Below are positions 27,616 through 36,785 of a stretch of 64,000 nucleotides of DNA, in pieces. The notes below the pieces were generated by a model. It did not search any database. It was not told the origin of the DNA and saw only the letters and a list, made by a program, of their open reading frames with translations. The stretch spans positions 220,661-284,660 of the forward strand of contig NZ_VTUZ01000010.1 of NCBI RefSeq assembly GCF_008369935.1, written 5' to 3'. This DNA is from Paraburkholderia panacisoli (GTDB lineage Bacteria; Pseudomonadota; Gammaproteobacteria; Burkholderiales; Burkholderiaceae). The number at the start of each line of letters is the position of its first letter. The stretch's first letter is position 1. A program made the translations under genes and the position numbers.

Positions 27616-27969
27616 AGTGGTGGAGAAGGTGTCCGGCTAGCGGTGCACGTCGTATCGAAGCCTTCGATTCTACTGAGTCGCGGGCGAGATGCGAGCGCGC
27701 GGTTGTACAGGAGCGGAGCAATTTGGCTGCGGCGCTGTCCAATCACGCGCAACGCCGCCAACATCTTATGAATGGAATCGGAAAGGGCGGTACAGTGGCA
27801 GGCCGGCTGCTATCCAGCCAAGATGCTTGAACACGAATGAAATAGCAAGAACTGGAGCGTCTTCAGAGGGAATGGGTTTTACGCTGTCGAATAGGGGCGC
27901 GCCTTCAGCGCCGATTCCCAGACCGGTCTCGCCCGCCTCCGTGCCTCCAACCCGTCAGGAGCAAGCAAA
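27616..27969. other. Intergenic region of 354 bases
   Basis: Divergent region between the LRR-kinase and ogt genes. No convincing short gene. Promoters for both must lie here, but no clean -35/-10 pairs were recognised. Confidence 0.45.
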
Positions 27970-28590
27970 GTGACATACGCATACAAGTTGATGGATTCGC
28001 CCGTCGGTCAGTTGAAGCTCGTCGCCAACGGCGAGCACCTCGCCGCGATCCTGTGGGAAAACGACAAGCCGAACCGGGTACGGCTCGGGGACTTGAGTGA
28101 AGAGAACGGGCGTCCCGTGCTGGTCGAAACCGAGCGGCAATTGAAGGAGTATTTCGCCGGCACACGGCAGGCATTCGACCTCGCGCTCGATTTTCAGGGC
28201 ACGGAGTTCCAGAAGAAAGTCTGGCACGCGCTGTTGACGATCCCGTTCGGGCAGACACGCAGCTACGCGGAAATCGCGCGGCAGATCGGCAATGTCAACG
28301 CAGTACGAGCGGTCGGCGCGGCGAACGGCAGGAATCCGATTTCCATCGTCGCGCCTTGCCATCGCGTGATCGGCGCGTCGGGCGAGCTGACCGGTTTCGC
28401 GGGTGGTCTCGCCAACAAGATGTTGCTGTTGTCGCTCGAAGCTGGACAGACTTCGCTGGAAGCGGCGGCTAGTACCCAGACGCACGCGCAAACGCCAACT
28501 CAAGCGCGGCCCGTCGCGACCAAAACCGACGCCAAGCCCGCTCGCCATGCGCCGAGCCACGGGACGCAGGCGTCGCTGTTCGGCAACTAA
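27970..28590 (+). CDS. ogt: Methylated-DNA--protein-cysteine methyltransferase with clamp-motif tail
   Basis: A 206-residue DNA alkyltransferase that removes O6-alkyl groups from guanine onto its own cysteine. The start is GTG at 27970 with AGGAG eight bases upstream. The active-site motif PCHRV is at 129-133 (Cys130); the recognition helix is in SYAEIARQIGNVNAVRAVGAANGRNP (as parts around 99-122). The usual protein ends at about residue 156. Here a further 50 residues rich in Ala, Thr, Gln and Pro follow, probably disordered, and the chain ends in QASLFGN. QASLF (200-204) fits the consensus of beta sliding-clamp binding peptides (QL[SD]LF-like). No Ada-type N-terminal domain. Confidence 0.88.
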   Translation: MTYAYKLMDSPVGQLKLVANGEHLAAILWENDKPNRVRLGDLSEENGRPVLVETERQLKEYFAGTRQAFDLALDFQGTEFQKKVWHALLTIPFGQTRSYAEIARQIGNVNAVRAVGAANGRNPISIVAPCHRVIGASGELTGFAGGLANKMLLLSLEAGQTSLEAAASTQTHAQTPTQARPVATKTDAKPARHAPSHGTQASLFGN

Positions 28591-28695
28591 GCACGCCCCG
28601 GCAATGGACCACGAATCGGCCGGGATGAACTCCGGTAGCGGCGCATAAAGCACCTATCCTTAAGAGGCCCTTTGGGCATTAACCAGGAGGACGAC

Positions 28696-29001
28696 ATGCG
28701 CATGCTTCTCAACATACGAATCCCGCACGAACCGTTCAACACCATGGTGCGCGACGGCAGCATCGGCGAAGTGATGGCGAAGATACTCGAAGAGGTGAAA
28801 CCGGAGACGGTTTACTTCACCGAGCAGAGCGGACACCGTGGCGCGGTGCTCGCGGTGAACATCGACGACGCATCGGCTATTCCGTCGCTCGCGGAGCCAT
28901 GGTTTCTGAAGTTCAACGCGGACTGCGAGCTGCGCATTGCGATGTTGCCGGAAGACCTGATGAAAGCCGGGCTGGACAAGCTCGGCGCGAAATGGAAATA
29001 G
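28696..29001 (+). CDS. Small conserved hypothetical protein
   Basis: A 101-residue soluble protein starting at the ATG at 28696, which has a perfect AGGAGG five bases upstream. It begins MRMLLNIRIPHEPFNTMVRDG and ends LMKAGLDKLGAKWK; the predicted pattern of strands and helices (two betaalphabeta-like units) suggests a small ferredoxin-like dimeric fold. It has no catalytic motif I can name. It follows ogt by about 100 bases on the same strand. Confidence 0.6.
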   Translation: MRMLLNIRIPHEPFNTMVRDGSIGEVMAKILEEVKPETVYFTEQSGHRGAVLAVNIDDASAIPSLAEPWFLKFNADCELRIAMLPEDLMKAGLDKLGAKWK

Positions 29002-29078
29002 CGGGCAGGCAGCGAGGCGCGTGACGCGCGTCGGTGATTCAGCGGACGCGCCGTCACCGCTAACGCCACCGCAATTCA

Positions 29079-30320
29079 TCACGACCGCGCCGCGCATTGC
29101 TCCTGAAGGATCGCAGCCGCAGCGGTGGCCGCGACCCGGCAGCCGAGGACGATATGCTCCTCGGCCGTATCTTCGATGAAGTCGTGACTCACGCCGCCGA
29201 TGCTCGGCACGAACATCATGCACGCCGGCATGCAGCGCGATATGACCTGCGCGTCGTGCGCGGCCCCGCTCGGCATACGCAGCCATTGCCCCGGCGCGAC
29301 GGCCTCGGCGGCTCTGGCGAGATGGTCCGCGAGCGCCGTGTGCATGCTCACCGGTTCCATCGGCGCGTCGAAGGTCGTCAGTTCCACGCTCACGCGATTG
29401 CGCGCATTGAAGTCACGCACCAGGTCCGCGAGCTTGCTCTCCATCGCCTGCAAGCGCGCGGCATTCGCGTCGCGGAATTGCAGGTACATATCGGCCGAGC
29501 CGGGCACGACGCTCAGCGAACCCGGATCGAGATCGATGCGGCCGACGGTCCACACGGTGTCGGCATCCGCGAGTTGCGCGAACGCATCGTTCATCGTGGC
29601 GATAAAAGCGACCAGCGCCGCGCCCGCGTCGCGCCGGATCGCCATCGGCGTGGTGCCGGCGTGATTGCGCTGCCCCGTGAAGCGCAAGCGCAACTCGCGT
29701 AACCCGACGATCGTCGTGACGACGCCAATCGCTTTGCCGGCCGCTTCGAGCCGGCCACCCTGCTCGATATGCGGCTCCAGATAGGCCACGTGCCGCCCGG
29801 CCTCGAAGCGCACGCGCGGCCGTCCAGCCAGACCTGCGGCTTCGAGCGCATCTTCGAGGCGCTGGCCCTCGCGATTCGTGGCGCCCCGAATCGATTCTTC
29901 GATCGGATCGCCCACGAAACTGCGGCTGCCAAGCAAGCCGGAAAAGGTGCCCTCTTCGTCGATCCACGATGCCACGTCCACAGCCAGATGCTTTGTCGCG
30001 GCGTCTTCCGCCAGCGCGCGGGCAATCTCCAGTCCGTAGATCACGCCCATCGCGCCGTCCAGCCAGCCGCCGGTCGGCTGCGTGTCGGTATGAGAGCCGA
30101 CCACGAGCGCCGGGCCGCTGTTGCGTGAACGCCCGAACACGGTCCCCACGCCGTCGATGCCCGCGTCGAGCCCCGCTTCCGTCATCCGCGTGACGAGCCA
30201 TTGGCGCGAGGCCAGATCCACCGGCGAGAGCGCAAGCCGAACCACGCCCGGCCCGGTAGCGCCGAAACTGCGTAGCCGCTTGAGGTCGGTCAGCAGGCGA
30301 TCCGGATTGATCGTCACCAC
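29079..30320 (-). CDS. Zn-dependent amidase: N-carbamoyl-L-amino-acid hydrolase / allantoate amidohydrolase family
   Basis: A 413-residue M20-type hydrolase. The metal ligands can be seen in order: His77 and Asp79 in GSHTDTQ, Asp88 in WLDGAMGV, the Glu pair in DEEGTFSG, His in AYLEPHIEQGG, and the C-terminal His in GGVSHDFIE. A dimerisation domain lies between (GQRNHAGTTPM). This is the hydantoinase/carbamoylase group; members act on N-carbamoyl amino acids, allantoate or ureidoglycolate. No hydantoinase or purine-degradation gene is adjacent, so the substrate is open. Divergent from the bcrC-type gene. Confidence 0.86.
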   Translation of the reverse strand: MVTINPDRLLTDLKRLRSFGATGPGVVRLALSPVDLASRQWLVTRMTEAGLDAGIDGVGTVFGRSRNSGPALVVGSHTDTQPTGGWLDGAMGVIYGLEIARALAEDAATKHLAVDVASWIDEEGTFSGLLGSRSFVGDPIEESIRGATNREGQRLEDALEAAGLAGRPRVRFEAGRHVAYLEPHIEQGGRLEAAGKAIGVVTTIVGLRELRLRFTGQRNHAGTTPMAIRRDAGAALVAFIATMNDAFAQLADADTVWTVGRIDLDPGSLSVVPGSADMYLQFRDANAARLQAMESKLADLVRDFNARNRVSVELTTFDAPMEPVSMHTALADHLARAAEAVAPGQWLRMPSGAAHDAQVISRCMPACMMFVPSIGGVSHDFIEDTAEEHIVLGCRVAATAAAAILQEQCAARS

Positions 30321-30479
30321 GTTTTCATCTCCTTTGATTGATGGTTCGCACTGCGTGGCCGTCGTGCAGCGCGGCGGCTAAGCATGCCATAAGCTTGGTC
30401 CACTAACATGGGTCGACGCAAATCCGGCAGCACGCGTCATCTCAACTCACTGATCCACGTCTGATAGAAAAGCCACGGC

Positions 30480-31082
30480 ATGAATACACTCGAAGCGTTC
30501 AATCAGGCGCTCTTTCTAAAGCTCAACGCGACGCCGTCGACCCCGGCTTCGCAAATCGACCTCGCGCGCTTCATCGCGGACTACGTCATCTATCTCGTGC
30601 CGCTGTCGTTGGTCGCAATCTGGCTGTCCGGCGACGAACGCCGACGCCAAACCGCGCTGCGTGCGTGCTGCGTAGCCTGGCTCGCACTCGGCATCAATCA
30701 GCTCATCGCCCTGCTGTGGCCGCATCCTCGGCCGTTCGAGCTGGGCATCGGCCATACGTTCCTCGACCACGCGCCGGACTCGTCGTTCCCCAGCGACCAC
30801 GCAACGATCTTCGCGTCCATCGCATTGACCTTGCTGTTGGGCAGCGTGCGCCGCTATGGCGTCGTGATCCTGTTGTGCGGTCTCGCCGTGGCCTGGGCGC
30901 GCGTCTTTGTCGGCGTGCATTTTCCATTCGACATGGCGGGCGCGGTCGCCGTGGCGGGCGTGGCCTTCATGCTGACCGCGCCGCTATGGCGGTGGCTCGG
31001 CGCGAGACTGACGCGCGCGCTGATCGCGGTGTACCGCAAGCTGCTGGCCTGGCCGATCGAACGTGGCTGGCTCTCGCTATAG
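30480..31082 (+). CDS. bcrC: Undecaprenyl-diphosphatase, BcrC-type PAP2 phosphatase
   Basis: A 200-residue integral membrane phosphatase of the PAP2 family. The three phosphatase motifs are PHPRPFE (partial motif 1), PSDHATIF (motif 2) and ARVFVGVHFPFD (motif 3) with the catalytic His. About five membrane segments are predicted. BcrC-type enzymes recycle undecaprenyl pyrophosphate on the outer face of the inner membrane and add bacitracin tolerance; PgpB-like lipids are an alternative substrate. Its end overlaps the end of a convergent AraC-type gene by six bases. Confidence 0.83.
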   Translation: MNTLEAFNQALFLKLNATPSTPASQIDLARFIADYVIYLVPLSLVAIWLSGDERRRQTALRACCVAWLALGINQLIALLWPHPRPFELGIGHTFLDHAPDSSFPSDHATIFASIALTLLLGSVRRYGVVILLCGLAVAWARVFVGVHFPFDMAGAVAVAGVAFMLTAPLWRWLGARLTRALIAVYRKLLAWPIERGWLSL

Positions 31083-32117
31083 CGCCGCGTTGCGCACGTG
31101 GCCGCCGTTGACGGCAGCCTGTGCCTGTCGCGCCAGCGCGCGAAAGTCGCTGGGCGACATGTCATACGCGCGCCGAAACGCGCGGGTGAAATCCGATGCG
31201 CTATTGAACCCCAACCCATACGCGACCTCGACAATCGCCTTATGCGGGTAGCGGTGCAGTTCATCGGCCGCTTCGCGCAGCCGCCGGTTGCGGATATAAG
31301 CGGCCAGCCCGCCCTCGGGTTCGAACAGTCGATACAACGTGGGCCGCGAAAGTTGCGACACGGCGAGCACGCTTTCGATCGTGAGATCCATTTGCCCGAG
31401 ATTCGCGTCGATGAAACGCCGCGCCGTTGCGAACATCGCCGTGCGGGCGGCCGCGCGCGCATTGCCGCTCAACCCCGCCTCCTTGCCGAAGGCCGCCGCG
31501 ATCAGCATCGCGCAAGTATGCATGGCTTCGTAGGCGTCGGGCGCGCTCATCGTCGGCAATCGCTTGCACAGGTCGGCGAGATGCGCCGGAATCATCCGCG
31601 CGAGTGGCGAGTGATATTCGATCACGCGGCCATGAACCGATTCCGCTTCCGGCAACACGGATTCCACCAGCTCACGCGGCAGAAAAAACGCCAGCACGCG
31701 ACAGGCGCTGCGCGCCATCTGCATCGGCTGATTCATGTCGAGCGCGAGGATGCCCGGCTCGGACTGCAGCGCCTTGCGTTTCGGGTGCAGACCCGCGCCG
31801 GTTTCGAGCGTGCCTTCCACGGCCACATGAAACACGAACTGGCGAACCGAGTCCGTGGAAATGCGCGCGACCGATCGCGACTGCGAAATGGGATCGGTCT
31901 GGCAGTCCATGAAGGTCAGATCGCCGACGCGGTAGCTGTCGATCCTGCCGTTGAAGCCGTCGGCCAGTTGCGAGCGCGAGATCGGCACGTCGAGGAAATG
32001 ACCCAGACGGTCCCGCCAGGCGATCGCCTGCGCGCGCGGCGCTTCGTGATACGTATCGAAGTGGCTATAGACGCAGCCCGTGGCCGCGGCATGCGTCGCT
32101 ACGGAGTCGGTCGTCAA
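31077..32117 (-). CDS. AraC family transcriptional regulator (AraC-binding-like domain)
   Basis: A regulator of about 346 residues with an N-terminal AraC-binding-like domain (WRDRLGHFLDVPISRSQLADGF... ) and a C-terminal double helix-turn-helix (VLAVSQLSRPTLYRLFEPEGG and VAYGLGFNSASDFTRAFRRAYDMSPSDFR). The start is uncertain: a TTG at 32117 has GGGGA before it and gives the usual distance to the first domain; a GTG at 32201 would add 28 residues. It is convergent with bcrC (six-base overlap). Targets unknown. Confidence 0.78.
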   Translation of the reverse strand: MTTDSVATHAAATGCVYSHFDTYHEAPRAQAIAWRDRLGHFLDVPISRSQLADGFNGRIDSYRVGDLTFMDCQTDPISQSRSVARISTDSVRQFVFHVAVEGTLETGAGLHPKRKALQSEPGILALDMNQPMQMARSACRVLAFFLPRELVESVLPEAESVHGRVIEYHSPLARMIPAHLADLCKRLPTMSAPDAYEAMHTCAMLIAAAFGKEAGLSGNARAAARTAMFATARRFIDANLGQMDLTIESVLAVSQLSRPTLYRLFEPEGGLAAYIRNRRLREAADELHRYPHKAIVEVAYGLGFNSASDFTRAFRRAYDMSPSDFRALARQAQAAVNGGHVRNAAL

Positions 32118-32239
32118 GGTATTCCCCGCCAGTTTCGTCAACTGCGAATCATATCCGCAGGCGGGGAAAACATCACGATCTGAGCGATGCGGCGGCGCCA
32201 CAGTCGTACGCGAAGCCGCGTGTGCGCGGGCCTGTTGAC

Positions 32240-33134
32240 TCAGCGCGATTCGTATCTGACCTGGACGCTCAGCTCATGGGCTCTGGACAGAAAAAGCTTC
32301 AGCACCGGCGATGTATTCGATCGGCTGTAGCCGATGACCAGATCGATAGCCGGCGCATCGCCTTCGAGCGGCCGGCTGACGACCGACCACGGCAACAGAT
32401 TGTTCGCGTACTCGGGCATGAGCGCGAGCCCGCGCGCGGACGCCACGAGTGACATCGCCATCGCCAGATTGTCGACGCCGTGCGCAGGCGTGACGGTCAC
32501 GCCGCAGTCCCGCAGATAGCGCTCGATCACGTCGTGCAGCACCGTCGCCTTATTCGACGCCATGATGAACGGCTCGCCGGCGAAATCCTCTGGACGGATC
32601 GCCGTGCGCGCGGTCAGGCGATGGTCGCTCGGCATCAGCACGACGAGCTTTTCGATGCTGACCACGCGATAGTCGAGATCGAAGCCCGGTTCGGCGCGCA
32701 GAAACGCGAGGTCGAGCTTGCCGCGAGCGAGCGCGTCGGCGAGGTCCGGTGAATAGTGGCTCGACACCGTGACGTCGATATCCGGCAGTTCGTCGCGCAG
32801 CAACTGCATCGCGCGCGGCAGCCACGTCATCTCCTGGCCGGTCAGAAAGCCCAGCGCGAAGAGCTGCCTGGCCGGCTGCGCGGCGCGCGGCCTCGATGGC
32901 GGCGTCGACTTGCGTCAACGCGAGCCGCGCGTGATCGAGAAAAGCCCTGCCCGCTGCCGTCAGCTCGACCCCGCGCGCGCTGCGGCTGAACAATTCCGCG
33001 CCGATTTCGTCTTCGAGATCGCGGATCTGACGGCTCAGTGACGGCTGCGACGTATGCAGACGCTGTTGCGCCGCCACGGTCAGGCTGCCCGTCTCCGCGA
33101 CCGCCATGAAATACCGCAGATGCCGAAGTTCCAT
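32240..33134 (-). pseudogene. LysR family regulator interrupted by a frameshift
   Basis: The N-terminal DNA-binding part (MELRHLRYFMAVAETGSL..., residues 1-90) starts at 33134. The effector-binding part (QLFALGFLTGQEMTWLPRAMQ... to VQVRYESR) is in another frame and ends at 32240. The two frames switch at about 32878-32885, in a GC-rich stretch coding for ARRA...QPARQ. The total length is 895 bases, 298 codons plus one base, so a single-base insertion (or a two-base loss) would explain it; the rejoined protein would have normal LysR length. Either a real mutation that inactivates the regulator or a sequencing error. It is divergent from the SDR gene at 33448. Confidence 0.82.
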
Positions 33135-33325
33135 ACACCCTCGCTCAGGCGTGCAACAGGCCATGCCTTGCTGGCATGCCTGCCAGCCTACAAAGTCTTT
33201 TTCCTTTGCGCAAGCCGTCGCTACATTACCCATCAGCAGCGACACGATAGTCAAACCAAACCCACTACGGCCTGACACCCATCGCTCACTCCATGCTTTT
33301 CATCTATATCGCAGAGGAACCGGAA

Positions 33326-33451
33326 ATGAGCCAGCCAATCGCTCCAAACGATGTCGCGGCGACCCGCCGACTGAACCGCGCAAGCACGCTCGCGAATCTA
33401 CGCCCGCTATCGCGCGGGCCTGCCAATCCCCTCAACGGAGTTACGCCATGA
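33326..33451 (+). CDS. Short upstream ORF coupled to the SDR gene
   Basis: A 41-codon frame starts at the ATG at 33326 (GAGGAACCGGAA just upstream) and ends in TGA at 33449-33451, overlapping the ATG of the SDR gene in an ATGA arrangement. The product (MSQPIAPNDVAATRRLNRAS...) has no recognisable domain. The overlap and ribosome binding site suggest translational coupling or a leader peptide; chance is not excluded. Confidence 0.4.
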   Translation: MSQPIAPNDVAATRRLNRASTLANLRPLSRGPANPLNGVTP

Positions 33452-34194
33452 ACAACCTCACCGGAAAGACCGCGCTCGTCACAGGCGCTTCACGCGGTAT
33501 CGGCCGCGCCACCGCCCTCGCACTCGCCGAAGCGGGCGCGCAGGTTCTCGTTCACTACAGCAGCGCGGAAAAAGAAGCGGACGCCGTGGTCGCCGAAATT
33601 CGCGCAGCAGGCGGCAACGCGCAAAAAATCGCCGCGAATCTGCGCGACGCTCAAGGTCCGCATGCGCTGGCGAAACAGGTTCGAGCCGTAGTCGGCCGGC
33701 GTCTGGACATTCTGGTCGCGAACGCCGGCATTTCGAAAGCGACCAATATCGAGGAAACGACCGTCGAGGATTTCGACGACCTGTTCGCGGTCAACGTGCG
33801 CGCCCCTTACTTCCTCGTGCAGCAGTTGCTGCCGGTGATGTGCGAGGGCAGCTCGGTGATTCTGCTGTCGTCGCTTGCCGCACGTGCGGCGGTCGGGACG
33901 CTGTCGGCCTATGCAGCCACCAAAGGCGCGGTGGATACGCTCGTCAGGCATTTCGCGGCGGCGCTCGGCGAACGCGGCATTCGCGTGAATGCGGTCGCGC
34001 CGGGCGTGGTCGAAACGGACATGTCGAACTTCGCGAGGACCGATGCGGGACGCGATCTCACGTTGAGCATGCAGGCGTTGAAGCGCGTCGCGCAGCCCGA
34101 CGATATCGGCGGCGCCGTGGCGTTTCTCGCGTCGGACGCCGCGCGCTGGATCACCGGCGAAACGCTGCATGTGGACGGCGGCTCGAAGCTCTGA
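33448..34194 (+). CDS. Short-chain dehydrogenase/reductase
   Basis: A 248-residue classical SDR. The cofactor motif TGASRGIG is near residue 12, NAGIS is in the middle, the catalytic Ser lies in ILLSSLAAR and the Tyr-Lys pair is in SAYAATKGA. The C-terminus has PDDIGGAVAFLASDAARWITGETLHVDGG, the usual tetramer-forming end. Both NAD and NADP are possible. The start at 33448 has CGGAG nine bases upstream. It is divergent from the broken LysR gene, presumably once its regulator, and coupled to a mini-ORF upstream. Confidence 0.87.
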   Translation: MNNLTGKTALVTGASRGIGRATALALAEAGAQVLVHYSSAEKEADAVVAEIRAAGGNAQKIAANLRDAQGPHALAKQVRAVVGRRLDILVANAGISKATNIEETTVEDFDDLFAVNVRAPYFLVQQLLPVMCEGSSVILLSSLAARAAVGTLSAYAATKGAVDTLVRHFAAALGERGIRVNAVAPGVVETDMSNFARTDAGRDLTLSMQALKRVAQPDDIGGAVAFLASDAARWITGETLHVDGGSKL

Positions 34195-34358
34195 GCTCGA
34201 CGCGTGTCTTTGCGGTTGGATCTCGCCGCGAAGGCTTTGCGGTGTGCCGCGCAAACGTGTCGGCACATCGCAAGCATTTGCGCACGCGATCCAATGCATT
34301 GCCGCCTCGCCTTGAGAGCCATGACCGGCAAGCTCGCGACGCTCTTACGTCGCGCCGC

Positions 34359-35066
34359 TCACTTCCACAACGTGCGGCCGAAGAACGTCAGCGTGCGGTC
34401 CCATGCGAGCTGCGACCAGACCGGATCGAACTGGGTCTTCGCGATACGGCCCGGCCCAACCGCGGTTTCATTCGCGAACGCGTGATGCGCGAGATAGCGA
34501 TGGAACTCGACATCGACGCTGGCTTCGGTCAGCTTCTTCTCCAACGCATCGACCGTTTCAGCGGAGAAGAACTCGTCCTGCAAAGCCCAGTGCCCGAGCA
34601 CCGGCACCGTGATTTTCGACGCGTCGATGTATTCCAGCGGCGGGAAGCCGTACCACACCACCCCGGCCGCGACGTCGGGAATGTTGCACAGCGAAAGCCA
34701 GGTGAGCGCGCCGCCCATGCAATAGCCGGTCACGGCAACTTTCGCCGCGTGCTGCTTCAGATACTCGACGGCGCCGCGCACGTCCTGGGTAGCGGCGTCG
34801 CCGAAATCGAGCCCGCTCATCAAATGGTGCGCTTCTTCCTCTTCCAGCGTCGATTTGCCACGGTAGAGATCGGGCACGAGCGCCAGATAGCCGGCCTGCG
34901 CGAGGCGGTCCGCGACGCCGCGAATCTGTTCGTTCAAGCCCCACCATTCCTGAATCACGACGATGGCGGGCGCCCCTTCCAGCTTCTGCGGCTTGGCCAG
35001 ATAGCCCTGAAGCTGCTGACCATCGGGGCGGCTGAAGGTGATCATCGATCCTGCTGGCTGTTTCAT
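34359..35066 (-). CDS. Dienelactone hydrolase family protein
   Basis: A 235-residue alpha/beta hydrolase of the dienelactone hydrolase family. The nucleophile is a cysteine, Cys116 in GYCMGG, with the acid in HWALQDEFF and the His in YLAHHAFAN. IQEWWGLNEQIRGVADRLA near the N-terminus is the family's second signature. These enzymes open dienelactones in chloroaromatic degradation, but many relatives in genomes like this act on other lactones or esters; no chlorocatechol gene is nearby. ATG at 35066, GGAG upstream. Confidence 0.87.
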   Translation of the reverse strand: MKQPAGSMITFSRPDGQQLQGYLAKPQKLEGAPAIVVIQEWWGLNEQIRGVADRLAQAGYLALVPDLYRGKSTLEEEEAHHLMSGLDFGDAATQDVRGAVEYLKQHAAKVAVTGYCMGGALTWLSLCNIPDVAAGVVWYGFPPLEYIDASKITVPVLGHWALQDEFFSAETVDALEKKLTEASVDVEFHRYLAHHAFANETAVGPGRIAKTQFDPVWSQLAWDRTLTFFGRTLWK

Positions 35067-35361
35067 GGGTTACTCCTCGGGTGGATGAAGCCGCTAGCAT
35101 AGCGCCAGCGCGGTTTTCGCACGCAGGCTCCTATTGCGCGCCGATCGTCGTCGGGCCGGGCTGCGCGGCGGATGGTTCACCTGGTGATTTCATTACAATT
35201 TGTCGCTGCATCCCTTTCTAAAAGGGCGGCAATCGACGTCGCAAAACGCGCTGTCCGCTGCAAGGCAATTAGCCCTCTTTCATTGCAATGAGGATTGGTT
35301 GCGAGTTACAAAAATATTTCCGCGTCCGGGACTGCGAAATCGGCCCGCAGAGTCGCATCCA

Positions 35362-36426
35362 TCAAAACCGCTCGATTACCCCAAGCTGCACGCCCGCGAC
35401 CGGCGCGCCCGGATAAGCGACCGGCAGCCCGACCACATTGACGCCGCGCAGCGTGAAGCTGGCGTCGTCGTGATTCCAGAGATAGGCCGCGCTGAAATAG
35501 AACAGCAGCGTGCGCGAGAAGTCGTATTCGAATGCCGCGCTGAACTGGTCGGCACTCGCGCCGGCAGTGGAATAGTCGCGCACGTGCGCATAGCCCAGCG
35601 ATGCCCGCGCATGCGGCGACAAGCTGTATTGCGCCGACAGCGACCCGCCCGCGCCGTGATAGAACGGCGTCCCGCCGTCGCCGTTGAAAAAAGAAAGCCA
35701 CACGCGCACGTTCTCGAACCCGTAACTCGCGCCGCCGAGATTCGCCCGCAACGCCCCGGCGCCGTGCGTCTGCTGCCGCGCGTATGAGAGCTTGAGTCCG
35801 TCGATCTGATACGCGGCGGTCAGATAGTAACCGTCGATCCCATTGCCATCGTTTTCCGACGGATCGCGCATCGCCATCATGACGGTCGCGCTGAAGCCGC
35901 CGACCAGCGGCGACAGATACGCGAGCGCGTTATTCGTGTACGGCGTGATCTTCGACAGGTTGTTGAGCCCGGACGCGATCGTGCCGGCGCCGAACGCATC
36001 GAGGTCGCCCTTGAACGGGATATAGATGGGCGAGTACTGGCGGCCGAATCGCAATTCACCCCACGTGCCGTGTGCGCCGATCCACGCCTGTCTGTTGAAC
36101 AGTACACCCGGGGTTTGCAACGTGCCGTCCACCGAGCTGAAGCCGTTTTCCAGCGTGAACACGATCGCCAGGTCCGCGCCGATCGGTTCCGAGCCGTGCA
36201 GTCCGAATCGCGAGCCGCGATAGGCGCCCGAGTCCAGGCGCGGCGTCCAGCCGGAGCCGGGATTGGTGACTTCGAGACTGGTGTCGAGCACGCCGTACAG
36301 CGAAACGAAACCGGCACCCGTATCGGACGCCGCGATGCCATGCGTGCAAAACAGCAGCGCCGCGCCGCCGACGCCCGCGCGCAGAACCGCACATGAGCGC
36401 CGGATTGCGGCGCCCCGTGTCAGCAC
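35362..36426 (-). CDS. Outer-membrane porin (Gram-negative porin family)
   Basis: A 354-residue trimeric-type porin. A signal peptide (about 1-33, GGAALLFCTHGIAAS) is followed by a beta barrel starting SVSLYG-like (FVSLYGVLDTSLEV) and containing the typical burkholderial segments SRFGLHGSEPIGADLAIVFTLENGF, FNRQAWIGAHGTWGELRFGRQYSP and TNNALAYLSP. The last residue is Phe (GVIERF), as required for outer-membrane insertion. The start is a GTG at 36426 with no strong ribosome binding site; no better in-frame start is visible. It is a general diffusion or substrate-selective porin; the substrate is unknown. Confidence 0.86.
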   Translation of the reverse strand: MLTRGAAIRRSCAVLRAGVGGAALLFCTHGIAASDTGAGFVSLYGVLDTSLEVTNPGSGWTPRLDSGAYRGSRFGLHGSEPIGADLAIVFTLENGFSSVDGTLQTPGVLFNRQAWIGAHGTWGELRFGRQYSPIYIPFKGDLDAFGAGTIASGLNNLSKITPYTNNALAYLSPLVGGFSATVMMAMRDPSENDGNGIDGYYLTAAYQIDGLKLSYARQQTHGAGALRANLGGASYGFENVRVWLSFFNGDGGTPFYHGAGGSLSAQYSLSPHARASLGYAHVRDYSTAGASADQFSAAFEYDFSRTLLFYFSAAYLWNHDDASFTLRGVNVVGLPVAYPGAPVAGVQLGVIERF

Positions 36427-36785
36427 AGCGCGTCCGGGTCGCGTGGCCGTGAGCGGAAGCGGCGGTGTGCGGAACAGATGAGATCCTCCACAGACACATC
36501 AATCGTGCATACCGGGGATGAAAATTACCACGTTCATCACGCTGGCGCGGCACACGAAAATTACCGACGCACGCCGGGCTTCGCGGTGCGATGCCGCCCA
36601 CAGAGCTTGCGCGCCGCCGCGAATCGCGTCATGAGCGCTCGTCAACGTCCGTCTTCAAACAGGCCGATAATCGCAAGTCCGGCAGGAAGAATACCCCACG
36701 GCCTTGTCACGATCCAGGCCTCCCGCCGCACGGCGCCCGCATGACCACGCCGTGTCCACGCACCTTCACTTACGAATTCAATCTC
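36427..36785. other. Intergenic region of 359 bases
   Basis: Divergent region between the porin and the PRISE-type reductase. No convincing short gene or RNA. Both promoters should lie here, but no clear pair was recognised. Confidence 0.45.

Noticed and set aside
34359..35066. Dienelactone hydrolase taken as evidence for a chlorocatechol pathway
   Set aside because: No chlorocatechol dioxygenase or maleylacetate reductase is nearby; family members have many other roles.
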